A stretch of DNA of 64,000 bases from an uncultured Saprospiraceae bacterium (GTDB lineage Bacteria; Bacteroidota; Bacteroidia; Chitinophagales; Saprospiraceae): assembly GCA_905480605.1 (NCBI GenBank), contig CAJQRD010000016.1, positions 124,001 to 188,000 on the forward strand, given 5' to 3'. The translations under genes were made by a program, and so were the position numbers. A model generated the notes under the pieces. The model worked only from the letters and a program-made list of their open reading frames with translations. It did not search any database and was not told the DNA's origin. Below, piece by piece: positions 51,517 to 62,400 of this stretch. Within the stretch, counting starts at the first letter, position 1. Every line of letters starts with the position of its first letter.

Positions 51517-52047
51517 TTATTCTCCTCTTTCCTGGAGAGTTTTAACCAATCCTGCAATTGTAGATCCACTCGACTTAAGAGCTGAAATAACATTCTTAGC
51601 AGGCGATTGAAGAAGCATAATTACATCTCCGATCAATTCTTCTTTTGATTTTAGTGCTGCTAGTACATCAACAGAATCATCACCTAGATACACACTTGCA
51701 TCTATGTATGCTGCTTTCAATACAGGTTTATCAAAAGATTTTCTAAATTCTTTAATTACTTTTGCTGGAGTATTTGCCACACTTGTAAACATCAATGATG
51801 TTGGTCCAGCTAATGCTTGGTATAAATCTCCATACCCAGCTTCTTCACCACCAGCAGCTTCTAAAGCTTTTTTTACTAACGTATTTTTAACAACACGCAT
51901 TTCAATATCTTTTTCGAAGCATAGTCCTCGGAATTTGTTGATTTGTTCAACATTCAATTCTGAAGAATCCGTTATGTAGAAGAAAGATGAATCCTTAAAT
52001 TTTTGAGTCAATTCATCAATCACCACAGTTTTTTGATCTCTAGTCAT
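51517..52047 (-). CDS. rplJ: Ribosomal protein uL10
   Basis: 176 residues, N-terminal RNA-binding part (VVIDELTQKFKDSSFFYITD, NKFRGLCFEK, VVKNTLVKKALE) and a C-terminal helix that carries L12 dimers (ALKSSGSTIAGLVKTLQE). It anchors the stalk to 23S rRNA. The gap to rplA is only 21 bp, so any L10 autoregulatory leader must lie elsewhere. Confidence 0.97.
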   Translation of the reverse strand: MTRDQKTVVIDELTQKFKDSSFFYITDSSELNVEQINKFRGLCFEKDIEMRVVKNTLVKKALEAAGGEEAGYGDLYQALAGPTSLMFTSVANTPAKVIKEFRKSFDKPVLKAAYIDASVYLGDDSVDVLAALKSKEELIGDVIMLLQSPAKNVISALKSSGSTIAGLVKTLQERGE

Positions 52048-52068
52048 TTTTTTTCGCTTTAATAGTGA

Positions 52069-52758
52069 TTAACCAATTGATTTAATATCTAATTTAATAC
52101 CTGGACTCATAGTAGATGCAACACTTAATGTCTGCATATAAATACCTTTAGCAGAAGAAGGTTTTAATTTATTAACCATAGTTAATAATTCTCTAGCGTT
52201 TTCTTCTAATTTATCACTACTAAATGAAACACGTCCTACTGTACTGTGAATAATTCCATATTTATCAACACGGAAAGTGATTTTACCACCCTTAACATCT
52301 TTAACAGCGTTTCCTACATTCGGTGTTACTGTACCAGACTTAGGGTTTGGCATTAATCCTCTTGGACCTAGAATACGACCTACTCTACCTACTTGCGCCA
52401 TAACATTTGGAGCAGCGATAATAACGTCGATATCAGTCCATCCTTGTTGTATTTTTAAAACATACTCATCTAGTCCAACATAATCAGCTCCTGCAGCCTT
52501 TGCTTCTTCCTCCTTATCTGGAGTACAAAGGACAAGAACCTTTTTAGTTTTACCAGTTCCGTGTGGAAGAGTAACTGTTCCTCTAATAGCTTGATCAGCT
52601 TTACGAGGGTCCACACCTAGCTTGATGTGGAGGTCAACTGAAGCATCAAATTTTGCAGTGTTGACTTCTTTGACAAGTGCCATACCGTCACCCAAAGAGT
52701 ATAACTTCTCAGGTTCTACCTTGGCATTGGCAACTTTTCTTTTTTTAGTAATTCCCAT
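52069..52758 (-). CDS. rplA: Ribosomal protein uL1
   Basis: 229 residues, full length. Signature [21 protein letters not shown] and the conserved [15 protein letters not shown] segment are intact. uL1 forms the mobile L1 stalk near the E site and in many bacteria represses translation of its own rplK-rplA mRNA. It follows rplK after 62 bp. Confidence 0.98.
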   Translation of the reverse strand: MGITKKRKVANAKVEPEKLYSLGDGMALVKEVNTAKFDASVDLHIKLGVDPRKADQAIRGTVTLPHGTGKTKKVLVLCTPDKEEEAKAAGADYVGLDEYVLKIQQGWTDIDVIIAAPNVMAQVGRVGRILGPRGLMPNPKSGTVTPNVGNAVKDVKGGKITFRVDKYGIIHSTVGRVSFSSDKLEENARELLTMVNKLKPSSAKGIYMQTLSVASTMSPGIKLDIKSIG

Positions 52759-52820
52759 AATTTAAGGTTTTAGCGTCTTAATCGACTCCCTTTTAAAAAA
52801 TAATTTCTATTAAGATAGGC

Positions 52821-53264
52821 TTATGCTTCCCAAGGGGCTGCGCCATTAACTACCAATCCCATGCTTCTAGCTGTACCTGCGATCATTTTCATTGCAGATT
52901 CAATTTTGTTAGCATTTAAATCAGCCATTTTATCTTCTGCTATGACTTTAACTTGATCCCAAGAAACAGTTCCAACTTTATTTCTGTTAGATTCTGGAGA
53001 TCCCTTCTTAAGTTTTGCCGCTTCTAACAACTGCACAGCAGCTGGAGAAGTCTTAATTACGAAATCAAAAGATTTATCTTTAAAAACAGTAACAACTACA
53101 GGTAAAATTTTACCTCTAGAATCTTCTGTTTTTGCATTAAACCTTTTGCAAAATTCCATAATGTTAACACCTTTTGCACCTAATGCAGGTCCAACTGGTG
53201 GTGATGGATTAGCAGCTCCACCTTTAACTTGTAATTTTATAAAACCTTCTATTTCCTTGGCCAT
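52821..53264 (-). CDS. rplK: Ribosomal protein uL11
   Basis: 147 residues: N-terminal proline-rich domain ([20 protein letters not shown]) and C-terminal rRNA-binding domain ([14 protein letters not shown]). It sits at the GTPase centre and is needed for RelA-type stringent response. It follows nusG after 19 bp. Confidence 0.98.
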   Translation of the reverse strand: MAKEIEGFIKLQVKGGAANPSPPVGPALGAKGVNIMEFCKRFNAKTEDSRGKILPVVVTVFKDKSFDFVIKTSPAAVQLLEAAKLKKGSPESNRNKVGTVSWDQVKVIAEDKMADLNANKIESAMKMIAGTARSMGLVVNGAAPWEA

Positions 53265-53283
53265 AATAAATTATTATAAAAGC

Positions 53284-53829
53284 TTATTGTTTTTCTACTT
53301 GCATGAAATTAAGTTCAACTTCTGTACCTCTTCCAAAGATCTTAACGATAATTTTAAGTTTCTTTTTCTCCTCGTTGACTTCTTTGATATCACCAACAAA
53401 GTCATTGAATGGACCATCAATAATTTTGATAGTTTCTCCAACAAGGAAAGGTTCAAGCATTGACTCACCTACTTCCTGAGACTCATCAACTTTACCTAAC
53501 ATTCTGTTAGCTTCTGATTGACGCATAGGAATAGGATTTGTTTTTCCCAAGAAATGAATAACATTTGGCACATTAGTAATTGCCTGTATCATTTCGCCTG
53601 AAAATTTTGATGGGAAGGCTTCAATAAGAATATATCCTGGAAGGATGTTTCTTTCCAGTATTACTTTTTTCCCACTTCTGATTTTATAAACCTTTTCAGT
53701 AGGAACTAGAACTTGAGTTACAAAGTCATTCCATTTTTTCCTTTGTAATTCTAACTCTATATATTCTTTAATCTTCTTCTCTTTTCCGCTAATTACACGA
53801 AGTGAGTACCATCTAGTTTCTTCAGACAT
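53284..53829 (-). CDS. nusG: Transcription termination/antitermination factor NusG
   Basis: 181 residues. The NGN domain begins WYSLRVISGKEKKIKEYIEL and contains ILPGYILIEA; the KOW domain is FLVGETIKIIDGPFNDFVG. It binds the RNA polymerase clamp, raises processivity and couples transcription with ribosomes or Rho. It lies 34 bp after secE. Confidence 0.98.
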   Translation of the reverse strand: MSEETRWYSLRVISGKEKKIKEYIELELQRKKWNDFVTQVLVPTEKVYKIRSGKKVILERNILPGYILIEAFPSKFSGEMIQAITNVPNVIHFLGKTNPIPMRQSEANRMLGKVDESQEVGESMLEPFLVGETIKIIDGPFNDFVGDIKEVNEEKKKLKIIVKIFGRGTEVELNFMQVEKQ

Positions 53830-53863
53830 CTGAGAATTTATCCAGTGATTAAATAAAATTTAA

Positions 53864-54052
53864 TTACATATTATACAATGATGTAAGCACCCACTTTGAG
53901 GCAACATCCATCAAAAATATAATCAATGATAAAATGATGGTCCCAATAATAACCAATTTGGCACTAGAGAACAGACTAGCCCATGTAGGCCAAGTTACCT
54001 TATGAATTAATTCATTGTAACTTTCTTTTACATAAAGTACTATATCATTCAT
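53864..54052 (-). CDS. secE: Preprotein translocase subunit SecE
   Basis: 62 residues, the short single-membrane-helix form. The conserved amphipathic part is ESYNELIHKVTWPTWASL; the membrane helix is LVIIGTIILSLIIFLMDVA. It clamps SecY. It follows tRNA-Trp after 15 bp and precedes nusG, the standard order. Confidence 0.96.
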   Translation of the reverse strand: MNDIVLYVKESYNELIHKVTWPTWASLFSSAKLVIIGTIILSLIIFLMDVASKWVLTSLYNM

Positions 54053-54067
54053 ATCTTTCTTTTATAG

Positions 54068-54140
54068 CAGGGGAGACAGGAATCGAACCCGCAGCCCCCG
54101 GTTTTGGAGACCGGTGCTCTACCAATTGAGCTACTCCCCT
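54068..54140 (-). tRNA. tRNA-Trp(CCA)
   Basis: Cloverleaf of 73 nt: acceptor AGGGGAG/CTCCCCT, D arm TAGCTCAATTGGTAGAGCA, anticodon loop TCTCCAAAA with CCA, T arm GCGGGTTCGATTCCTGT. The 3' CCA is not encoded. It lies between tuf and secE, a position conserved in many bacteria. Confidence 0.96.
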
Positions 54141-54167
54141 ATATTTAAAAACGTTTATAAAGCAGAA

Positions 54168-54197
54168 AATTAAGCACCCGAAACCGAGTGCTTAATT
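54168..54197 (-). terminator. Terminator-like hairpin after tuf
   Basis: Perfect 10-bp arms AATTAAGCAC / GTGCTTAATT extended by C-G and G-U pairs around a GTTT loop, followed by TTTTCT on the minus strand. It lies between tuf and tRNA-Trp. Confidence 0.7.
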
Positions 54198-54227
54198 CCT
54201 TAATATAATCTGTTTATAAATAACTTC

Positions 54228-55424
<1,197 letters not shown>

Positions 55425-55482
55425 TATTTAAGTATTTTAAAAGTTATATTTACTAAACAAATTAAATCCTAATTATATTTAG

Positions 55483-55555
55483 AGCCAATGACTGGACTTG
55501 AACCAGCGACCCCCTCCTTACCATGGAGGTGCTCTACCAACTGAGCTACATTGGC
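55483..55555 (-). tRNA. tRNA-Thr(GGT)
   Basis: 73 nt. Acceptor GCCAATG/CATTGGC, anticodon arm CCTCC-ATGGTAA-GGAGG with GGT, T arm GCTGGTTCAAGTCCAGT. Last tRNA before tuf. Confidence 0.96.
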
Positions 55556-55585
55556 ATCTTACAATGCTTTAAGTAGTTCTAAAAG

Positions 55586-55658
55586 AGCGGAAGACGAGAC
55601 TCGAACCCGCGACCCTCAGCTTGGAAGGCTGATGCTCTACCAACTGAGCTACTTCCGC
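55586..55658 (-). tRNA. tRNA-Gly(TCC)
   Basis: 73 nt. Acceptor GCGGAAG/CTTCCGC, anticodon arm TCAGC-CTTCCAA-GCTGA with TCC, T arm GCGGGTTCGAGTCTCGT. Confidence 0.96.
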
Positions 55659-55693
55659 TTATTTCTCTTTATTTTTACAACCGAATAAAAGTG

Positions 55694-55775
55694 TGGGGGT
55701 GGTAGGAATCGAACCTACTCAGCCTAAACATTGGATTTACAGTCCAACCCACCTCTCCAACTGTGGCGCACCCCC
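55694..55775 (-). tRNA. tRNA-Tyr(GTA)
   Basis: 82 nt with the long variable arm of class II tRNAs. Acceptor GGGGGTG/CACCCCC, anticodon arm TTGGA-CTGTAAA-TCCAA with GTA. Confidence 0.96.
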
Positions 55776-55800
55776 GTCCTATTCTTTCATAAAAACTGAG

Positions 55801-55874
55801 AGCCGATGGAGGGATTCGAACCCCCGACCCGCTGATTACAAATCAGCTGCTCTGGCCAACTGAGCTACATCGGC
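55801..55874 (-). tRNA. tRNA-Thr(TGT)
   Basis: 74 nt. Acceptor GCCGATG/CATCGGC, anticodon arm GCTGA-TTTGTAA-TCAGC with TGT. First gene of the tRNA-tuf cluster. Confidence 0.96.
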
Positions 55875-55911
55875 AAATATGTCAAAAAACATGCTTTCTT
55901 AAAAGCGAATG

Positions 55912-55919
55912 CAAAAATA
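55912..55919 (-). promoter_or_regulatory. Promoter -7 element (TATTTTTG) for the tRNA-tuf cluster
   Basis: Exact TAnnTTTG match on the minus strand, about 38 bp before the first tRNA, giving a leader of about 30 nt. A TTGAC lies directly upstream but too close to be the -33 element. Confidence 0.5.
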
Positions 55920-56049
55920 GTCAATTTTTATATTTAAGTAAACCCTAAAGCAAAAAAATAAAATTTTTTTTAATCAACTCTGTTAACTGAGAAAACTAAG
56001 TCTCCTAATTAGATAACATTATATTGATTTACCCCCAATAGATACGTAC

Positions 56050-56057
56050 TATATTTG
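56050..56057 (+). promoter_or_regulatory. Orphan promoter-like element TATATTTG on the plus strand
   Basis: Exact TAnnTTTG match, but no plus-strand gene follows: the next kilobase is the minus-strand recombinase. It may be chance, a remnant, or the start of an antisense RNA to the recombinase 3' end. Confidence 0.25.
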
Positions 56058-56108
56058 CAAATGCACCAGTGAATACAAATATCATTCTTTCAAAAAATCA
56101 AGAATATT

Positions 56109-56921
56109 TTATACTTTAATTGACTTTGGATGCGCCTTCTTATAAACTTCCTTTAATTTTTCTATCGAATTGTGTGTATAAACCTGGGTTGCCGCTAAGC
56201 TTGAATGTCCTAAGAGCTCTTTTACTGCGTTTAAATCTGCTCCTTTATTCATAAGATGAGTAGCAAATGAATGCCTTAATATATGTGGTGATTTCTTTTC
56301 TGCGGTTGTTACTGTTGATAAATATGAGGTAACTATGTTATATAAAGCTTTTGGATAGAACACTTTGCCTTTGGATGTTAAGAACAAAGCATCATCACAT
56401 GGCTTGTCTGCAAAATATGCGTTTCTCAAAGTGGTCCATGCCTTTAACTTGTCTATCATTTTAGAAGCTAAAGGAATGTATCGTTCTTTACTCCCCTTCC
56501 CTAAGACCTTAATCATTTTATTGCTAGAATCAACATCTAAGTCCTTTAGTTTGATCAATTCACTGCGTCTCATACCTGTAGAATAAATCAATTCAATAAT
56601 CAATCTATTCCTAGTATCTTCAAAATTATTTAAAGGAATCGTGTCGAATAGTTTTTCTATTTGGCTTTCTAGAATGAAACTGGGAAGCCTTTTAGGAATT
56701 TTAGGGGTTATGACCTTTGCGGTAGGATTTGAATCTACAATCGTTTGCCTATGTAGAAAATTGAAAAAAGACCTTAACGTAGATACTTTTCGATTTATTG
56801 ATTTTGCAGTTAGTTTGTTTTCAACAAGATCAACCATCCATGATCTAATGTGAATATGGGTTACACTCTCCCACTCTATCTGAGAATAAATAGCTTTTAT
56901 ATATAAATTGAACTGTTTCAA
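56109..56921 (-). CDS. xerC: XerC-like tyrosine recombinase (N-terminus continues in frame without a normal start codon)
   Basis: The catalytic domain is complete: Arg in YSTGMRRSELIKL, Lys in GKGSKERYIPL, HILRHSFATHLMNKGADL, LGHSSLAATQVYTH with the nucleophile Tyr. It resolves chromosome dimers at dif by inference. The interval given starts at a TTG (56921), yielding 270 residues, but that cuts the core-binding domain. The frame upstream to a TAG at 57024-57026 reads LKQFIEYLQYEKRYSENTIK and SYQTDL, exactly the XerC N-terminus, with no ATG, GTG or TTG. Only ATC (57018-57020) or ATT (56982-56984) could start it. An in-frame ATG (57053) lies nine codons before the TAG. Confidence 0.85.
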   Translation of the reverse strand: MKQFNLYIKAIYSQIEWESVTHIHIRSWMVDLVENKLTAKSINRKVSTLRSFFNFLHRQTIVDSNPTAKVITPKIPKRLPSFILESQIEKLFDTIPLNNFEDTRNRLIIELIYSTGMRRSELIKLKDLDVDSSNKMIKVLGKGSKERYIPLASKMIDKLKAWTTLRNAYFADKPCDDALFLTSKGKVFYPKALYNIVTSYLSTVTTAEKKSPHILRHSFATHLMNKGADLNAVKELLGHSSLAATQVYTHNSIEKLKEVYKKAHPKSIKV

Positions 56922-57067
56922 ATCAGTTTGGTATGACTTGATTGTATTTTCTGAATATCTCTTTTCATATTGAAGATATTCAATGAATTGCTTTAAACAA
57001 AGTTCTTTTGAATTACTGATAAGCTATTTTGGAATATGTAATGCAATAATCATACTAAGTTATTGCT

Positions 57068-57877
57068 CTAATTACAATCAAAATCATCAACATTTAACTG
57101 AGGCCAACTTCTAGGTGCTGGCGGTCTTTGTCCATTGTCAAGGACTAAGGCCTCTGGATATCTGGTTTTAATCTCACTCCATCTTAGAACTTCCCAATTA
57201 CCTTCGTTGTATTTTTCCAATTTTGTATCATGCAGAGTGCCTGATATTGCTTTATCGATCAGTGGCCACCATAAACTCTCAGTATCTCTGTCCCAAAGAA
57301 CAAAAGCATCAATTCCATCCCATATTTCTGGTTCATAATAAGTATAGCCGGAAACAGCAAAAGTCAAAGTTTGGCCACAATACTCTCTAGTATAAACAGC
57401 TCCTAAATTGGCAAGTACACAATAAGCTATCATGATTGGTTCACCATTGATGACTTCATTAATTACTTCATGCGAAATCATCAATTCATAAGGATAGACC
57501 TTTGTATAATTTGGGGCATGCACAACAAGACACCGTTCGCTTTCTTCATAAAAGTTTTCAATTGTATTGATGTCAACATATTGTGGATCAATTAAAGCGG
57601 GAAATATTTCACGGCCGAGGCCATAAAGCAAATTACATTCGTTCAACTCCCATTCTGTAATTTTAAAATGAGAAGTTATTTCATCGCCAGCCCACAGATA
57701 AGTATCACTTCCACTTTCATAAACTTTACCAATATTTCTAAAATAAGAATCACATGGGTCAAAATCAATATTTCTAACACTTTCCTCTTCTTCAATTACT
57801 TCTATAACAGGATCAATCCTCTTCTCACAAGAAAAGAAAATTACTGATATTGATAAAAGGAAAAGTCTCACGATCAT
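57068..57877 (-). CDS. DUF3179-family lipoprotein
   Basis: 269 residues from ATG 57877, chosen because it begins the lipoprotein signal peptide (MIVRLFLLSISVIFFSC); the frame is open to 57970. Mature sequence follows the DUF3179 pattern: REIFPALIDPQYV, KVYPYELMISHEVINEVING, IAYCVLANLGAVYTREY, VSGYTYYEP, LWDRDTESLWWPLIDKAISG and W-S-E-I at the end. The family usually has a second cysteine (YCPLC); here it is YCVLA. Function of the family is unknown. It lies downstream of a terminator after susD, so it probably has its own promoter. Confidence 0.82.
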   Translation of the reverse strand: MIVRLFLLSISVIFFSCEKRIDPVIEVIEEEESVRNIDFDPCDSYFRNIGKVYESGSDTYLWAGDEITSHFKITEWELNECNLLYGLGREIFPALIDPQYVDINTIENFYEESERCLVVHAPNYTKVYPYELMISHEVINEVINGEPIMIAYCVLANLGAVYTREYCGQTLTFAVSGYTYYEPEIWDGIDAFVLWDRDTESLWWPLIDKAISGTLHDTKLEKYNEGNWEVLRWSEIKTRYPEALVLDNGQRPPAPRSWPQLNVDDFDCN

Positions 57878-57951
57878 TCTAATTTTTTTATAACCCCTAA
57901 AATACAACAGAACCAGCAAAAAAAAGGTTTTAAGGGCGACAATTCCAAATA

Positions 57952-57985
57952 AATAAAAAGCCCAAGTCACAAATGCGACTTGGGC
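57952..57985 (-). terminator. Rho-independent terminator after susD
   Basis: Arms GCCCAAGTC / GACTTGGGC, small loop, followed on the minus strand by TTTTTATTTATTT. It closes the susC-susD operon. Confidence 0.88.
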
Positions 57986-58013
57986 CTAATATAATTTTAA
58001 ACATGTAGATGGA

Positions 58014-59444
58014 TTAGTTTACGTCCCACCACATTTTAGCGTTTAAGTCATTAATATTGCTTGTAGTAGCGTCTAAGTTAGCACCATTTCTAGTATCCTC
58101 AGAAATAGGATAAGGTAATCTAACTGGAATAGAAGGATTACTAGCTGCAGCAGGAACTGCCAAAACTGGATAATCTAATCTTCTCCATTCAGCCCATCCT
58201 TGCATTCCATTCATATAGAAAGCCAACCACTTTTGCGTTCCTAAAGACTCTTTCCAATTAGAAGAGTTATAAGGATTAGCAGTCAAATAAGCTGCCACAT
58301 CTGTATATCCCCAGTAATTCATAGAAGCTGTAATTCCTGCATCGTAATACATTCCTGCATCACCAGAAGTATAACCTCTTTCGATAGCTTCAGCCATTAA
58401 GAAAGAAACTTCAGCAAAATCCATAATTACATGTGGTGCAACATTTGATCTAACACCGCCACTTGGACGAGAAGTTACGCTTTTCAAAGCAAAAGCTTCA
58501 GCATCAGTTAAACCATAAGGCATTCCATTAAATTCATTGTCATTATTAACAGCTGCATAAGCTTCAATTCTAGGATCGCCTAATTCTTTCAACTTGTTTA
58601 CTAATACATCAGAAACAGCAAAATCATCTCTTGTATTGATTACATTATCAACATAAAGAGGATTAGAAAGAGCTGGCTCATTATTAAATACAAACAAACC
58701 ATTTTCAGCATTACTAGAAATAGTACCGTATCCAATAGCCTTACTTACATAAGTTGAAGCCATTCCAGAATCTGCATCAGCAGCTCTCATTGCCATTCTT
58801 AAAAGCAAAGAAGCTCCTAAGCTTTTCCAAGAGGCAACATCTCCTCCGAAAATTACATCCCCAGTATCAAAAGAACCACTGCTAGCATCTAATGATCCAA
58901 CAGCTGCATCTAATTTTGAAAGCAAAGCTGCATAAATAGATTCTTGTGAATCATAAGAAGGATTAGGAAACTCAGGACTTAATGCTTGAGTATAAGGAAC
59001 TGCTCCCCAACTATCTGTAATTGTTTGAAATGCATCAGACATTATAATGTCAATAATAGCCAGTTGATTGGTTTTTTTAGCAGCAAGAATATTTTCGTCA
59101 GCTATAATTTTATTTTTAGCTACCGTCAATTCATTTAAAACTCCTGCGTAAAAGGTTGTCCAAGAGCCGTCAAAAGAATTTGCATCAACTAAGTATCTAG
59201 ACTCTTCTGCATATTCGTTTTGTGACCATTGCTGAACCATTAATAAACCCCATTCTGCATTTAAACCTCTACTGTGCATTGCGTTGTATAGGGAGAACTG
59301 AGCCTGCGTTAATAAATTTTGAGCAGGTACATTTGTTGGATTATTTGGGTCTACATTTAGATCGGTTATATCACCACAACTTGTAATCGATATGAATACA
59401 ACTCCTAAAGTAAGAACCCAAATTTTATTTAAATATTTTCTCAT
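58014..59444 (-). CDS. SusD/RagB-family nutrient-binding outer-membrane lipoprotein
   Basis: 476 residues. Lipoprotein signal peptide with lipobox ISITSC; mature start GDITDLNVDPNNPTN is the family signature. Ala-rich helices with TPR-like character follow (LLTQAQFSLYNAMHSRGLN, DFAEVSFLMAEAIERGY), and the end has MNGMQGWAEWRRLDYPVL, matching the SusD-like_2 subgroup. It closes over the SusC barrel as lid and binds the substrate. The gene starts 21 bp after susC. No sugar-cleaving enzyme lies nearby, so peptide or another ligand is equally possible. Confidence 0.95.
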   Translation of the reverse strand: MRKYLNKIWVLTLGVVFISITSCGDITDLNVDPNNPTNVPAQNLLTQAQFSLYNAMHSRGLNAEWGLLMVQQWSQNEYAEESRYLVDANSFDGSWTTFYAGVLNELTVAKNKIIADENILAAKKTNQLAIIDIIMSDAFQTITDSWGAVPYTQALSPEFPNPSYDSQESIYAALLSKLDAAVGSLDASSGSFDTGDVIFGGDVASWKSLGASLLLRMAMRAADADSGMASTYVSKAIGYGTISSNAENGLFVFNNEPALSNPLYVDNVINTRDDFAVSDVLVNKLKELGDPRIEAYAAVNNDNEFNGMPYGLTDAEAFALKSVTSRPSGGVRSNVAPHVIMDFAEVSFLMAEAIERGYTSGDAGMYYDAGITASMNYWGYTDVAAYLTANPYNSSNWKESLGTQKWLAFYMNGMQGWAEWRRLDYPVLAVPAAASNPSIPVRLPYPISEDTRNGANLDATTSNINDLNAKMWWDVN

Positions 59445-59465
59445 TTTTAAATTTGTTTTTTGATT

Positions 59466-62400
59466 CTATAATTTGAAAGAAATGTTAACACCAATTGAAC
59501 TTGTTGGTGGAACTTGAGCATTCTCAAGACCTTGTCTGTTACCTGATCCAGATACTACCTGTGGATCAAGGAAAGGAAGATCAGAAGAAAGGATTGCTAA
59601 GTTACGAGCACTAATACCAATAGATAAATCTCTTATCCCAGTCTTACTCAAGATGCTGTTAGGAATAGTGTAACCCAATCTCAATTCTCTTAATTTAACG
59701 AAATCTGATTTATAAATATTTGGTGCTGCTCTTCTCCAGTAAGTTTGGTAATAAGTCTGAGGATCAATAGCAACATCATTTTGAGTACCATCTTCTTTAA
59801 CACCGTCTAGTATCATTCCGTTTTCTCTAATGTCATTTTGACCATTATAGCTAACAGTTTCTGGATGCATTCCAGAATACTTAGACCATTGCAAAGAAGT
59901 AGAGTGCATAATTCCACCCATTTGGAAATCTAATAAACCACCTAAAGTAAATCCTTTAAAGTTTATGTCAGCAGAAAAACCACCAACCCAATCAGCTAAA
60001 GCTGATCCTAAATAAACTCTATCATCAGTAAACATATATGCTCCATCAGCACCAACCATTCTATCTCCATTATCATTGTAGATATAATCTTGACCGTAAA
60101 GAGCCATGTATTTTTGACCTTCCTGAACTCTTAAATCAGCAGCCCATGTTCCTCCCAAAGCAATACTTTCAACACCATCAGCCAATTCAACAACTTTGTT
60201 GTTTAGCTTCGAAATGTTAAATCCTAAGTTTAAAGAGAAATCTTTTGTTTGGATTGGAGTACCATAAAGTTGTACTTCAATTCCAGAGTTTTCCATTTCA
60301 CCTGAATTTAATATTCTTGATGTATATCCAGTAGAAGCAGAAGATGGTACAGAGAATATTTGATCTTTTGTATTTCTTTTGAAATATGCAATATCAATTC
60401 CTAATCTGTCAGCAAAGAATCTTGCATCAGCACCAAACTCTATTTCAGTTGTTCTTTCAGGCTTCAAGAATGGATTATTCTGAGCATTTGGAACAGCATA
60501 TCTTGGATCAGTTCCAAAGTTAGGCGTTTGAGGAGAGAACACATCAAATAATTGATATGCACCTGCATCGTTTCCTGCTTGAGCATAAGAAGCTCTTATT
60601 TTCAAGAATGACAATCCATTTACAGCGTCAAAGTTACCTAATTCAGAAATTACACCACTAAGTGTAACTGATGGATAGAAGTAACTATTTTCACCTTCGG
60701 GTAATGTAGAAGACCAGTCATTTCTAGCTGTAAAATCTACATACATCCAATTATCAAAACCGAAAGAAGCAGAACCCATTACTGAATTAATTCCTCTTCC
60801 AACTTCACTAGAAGAAAAAGAAGGAGCAGCAGCAGAGTTACTAACATTGAAGAAACCTTCTAAAGATAAACCACCGTTTGTTGATGCTGTAGTTGTTCTT
60901 CTAGTTTGTCTCATTCTATTTCCACCTACAAAAGCATTTAAAGAAAACCTGTCTGATAAACTCGTTTGATAATTTAATCTAGCTTCTAAGTTTGTTTCAG
61001 AAAATCTGATTTCTCTTTCTTGGTAAAGAGCCGTTTCAACTGAAGCAATCGGAATGCCTGCTCTATCAGAAGTTTGATAAAAATCAGTACCTAAATTACC
61101 TGTTGCTGTAAGGCCTTCAGCCAATTCAATAGATAAACCAGCTCCACCAATAAACCTATTTCTAGTATCTTCTTGCAAATAGTTTTCTCTTACCCAATAA
61201 GGGTTATCAAAGAAGTTAGGAGAAGAATCGTATCTAAGCAAGTTACCATCACCATCAACTATTGGTCCTACAGCATTCCATGCTTGTTGCGAACCATCAG
61301 TTCTTGTTGAATTTTTCAATCTATCAACATCTAACTGTGTTTGCCACCATTGAGTGAAAGCTTGAAGCGGGTTACCATTATTATAACCTGTGATATTTCT
61401 ATTCTCACCATTAGTCACAATATAGTTACCGTTAATACGAACGTTGATTCTTTCATGAACATCATAATCTGTTTTTAAAGAGAATGAATTTCTTTTTAAA
61501 GAACCATTAGGAATTGTTCCTGTTGCATCAAGATTTGTATAACCAAATCTGAATCTACCAAGATCATTTCCTCCTGTTACACCAACATTTGTAGTTCTAG
61601 TTGCTCCAGTTTCAAAGAAATCTTCGTAACCAGCATTTGGAGCAACCCAAGGTCTAGTTTCTTTGTAGCTAGATGCTCCTTCATCCCAAGAATCCCAATG
61701 TCTAACTTGAGTATTAGGATCATATTTAGGGCCCCATGCACCATCTTTAGAATAAGCAGGTGTCAAATATGTGGTTCCATCTTGGATAACCTCATAAAAT
61801 CCAGAGGCAGTTCCAGCGATATCTCCTCCTCCATATTGTTGTTGGTGAGGAATTAGGTTTCTTACTTTATCAAAATTTAGCTGACTGCTAATTTCAATAC
61901 CCAATCCTTTTTTTCGATTTCCGCTTTTAGTAGTAATTTGGATTACACCATTTGCTCCTCTTTGGCCATATAAAGCAGTAGCGGCAGCACCTTTAAGTAC
62001 TATCATTGATGCTACACTTTCTGGATCAATATCAGCAGCAGCATTTCCATAATCATAAGCTACAGCGCCACCAAATCCTCTTTGTTGGCTTGAATTAGAA
62101 AGATTTCCATTATCGATTGGAATACCATCAATTACAAATAAAGGTTGATTGTTTCCTAAGAAAGAATTTGATCCTCTAATCGTAATTCTTGAAGAACCAC
62201 CCAAACTTGAAGGGCTACCTGAGATTTGAACTCCGGCAATTTTACCTTGTAAAGAATTAATGATATTAGTTTCTTTGGCTCTACTGATTTCTTCACCATC
62301 AATTTTTGTAACGGCATAGCCCAAAGATTTTTCCTCACGCTCAATACCAAGTGCAGTTACTACAACTTCACTTAATAATTCACCTTCAGATAAAGTGATG

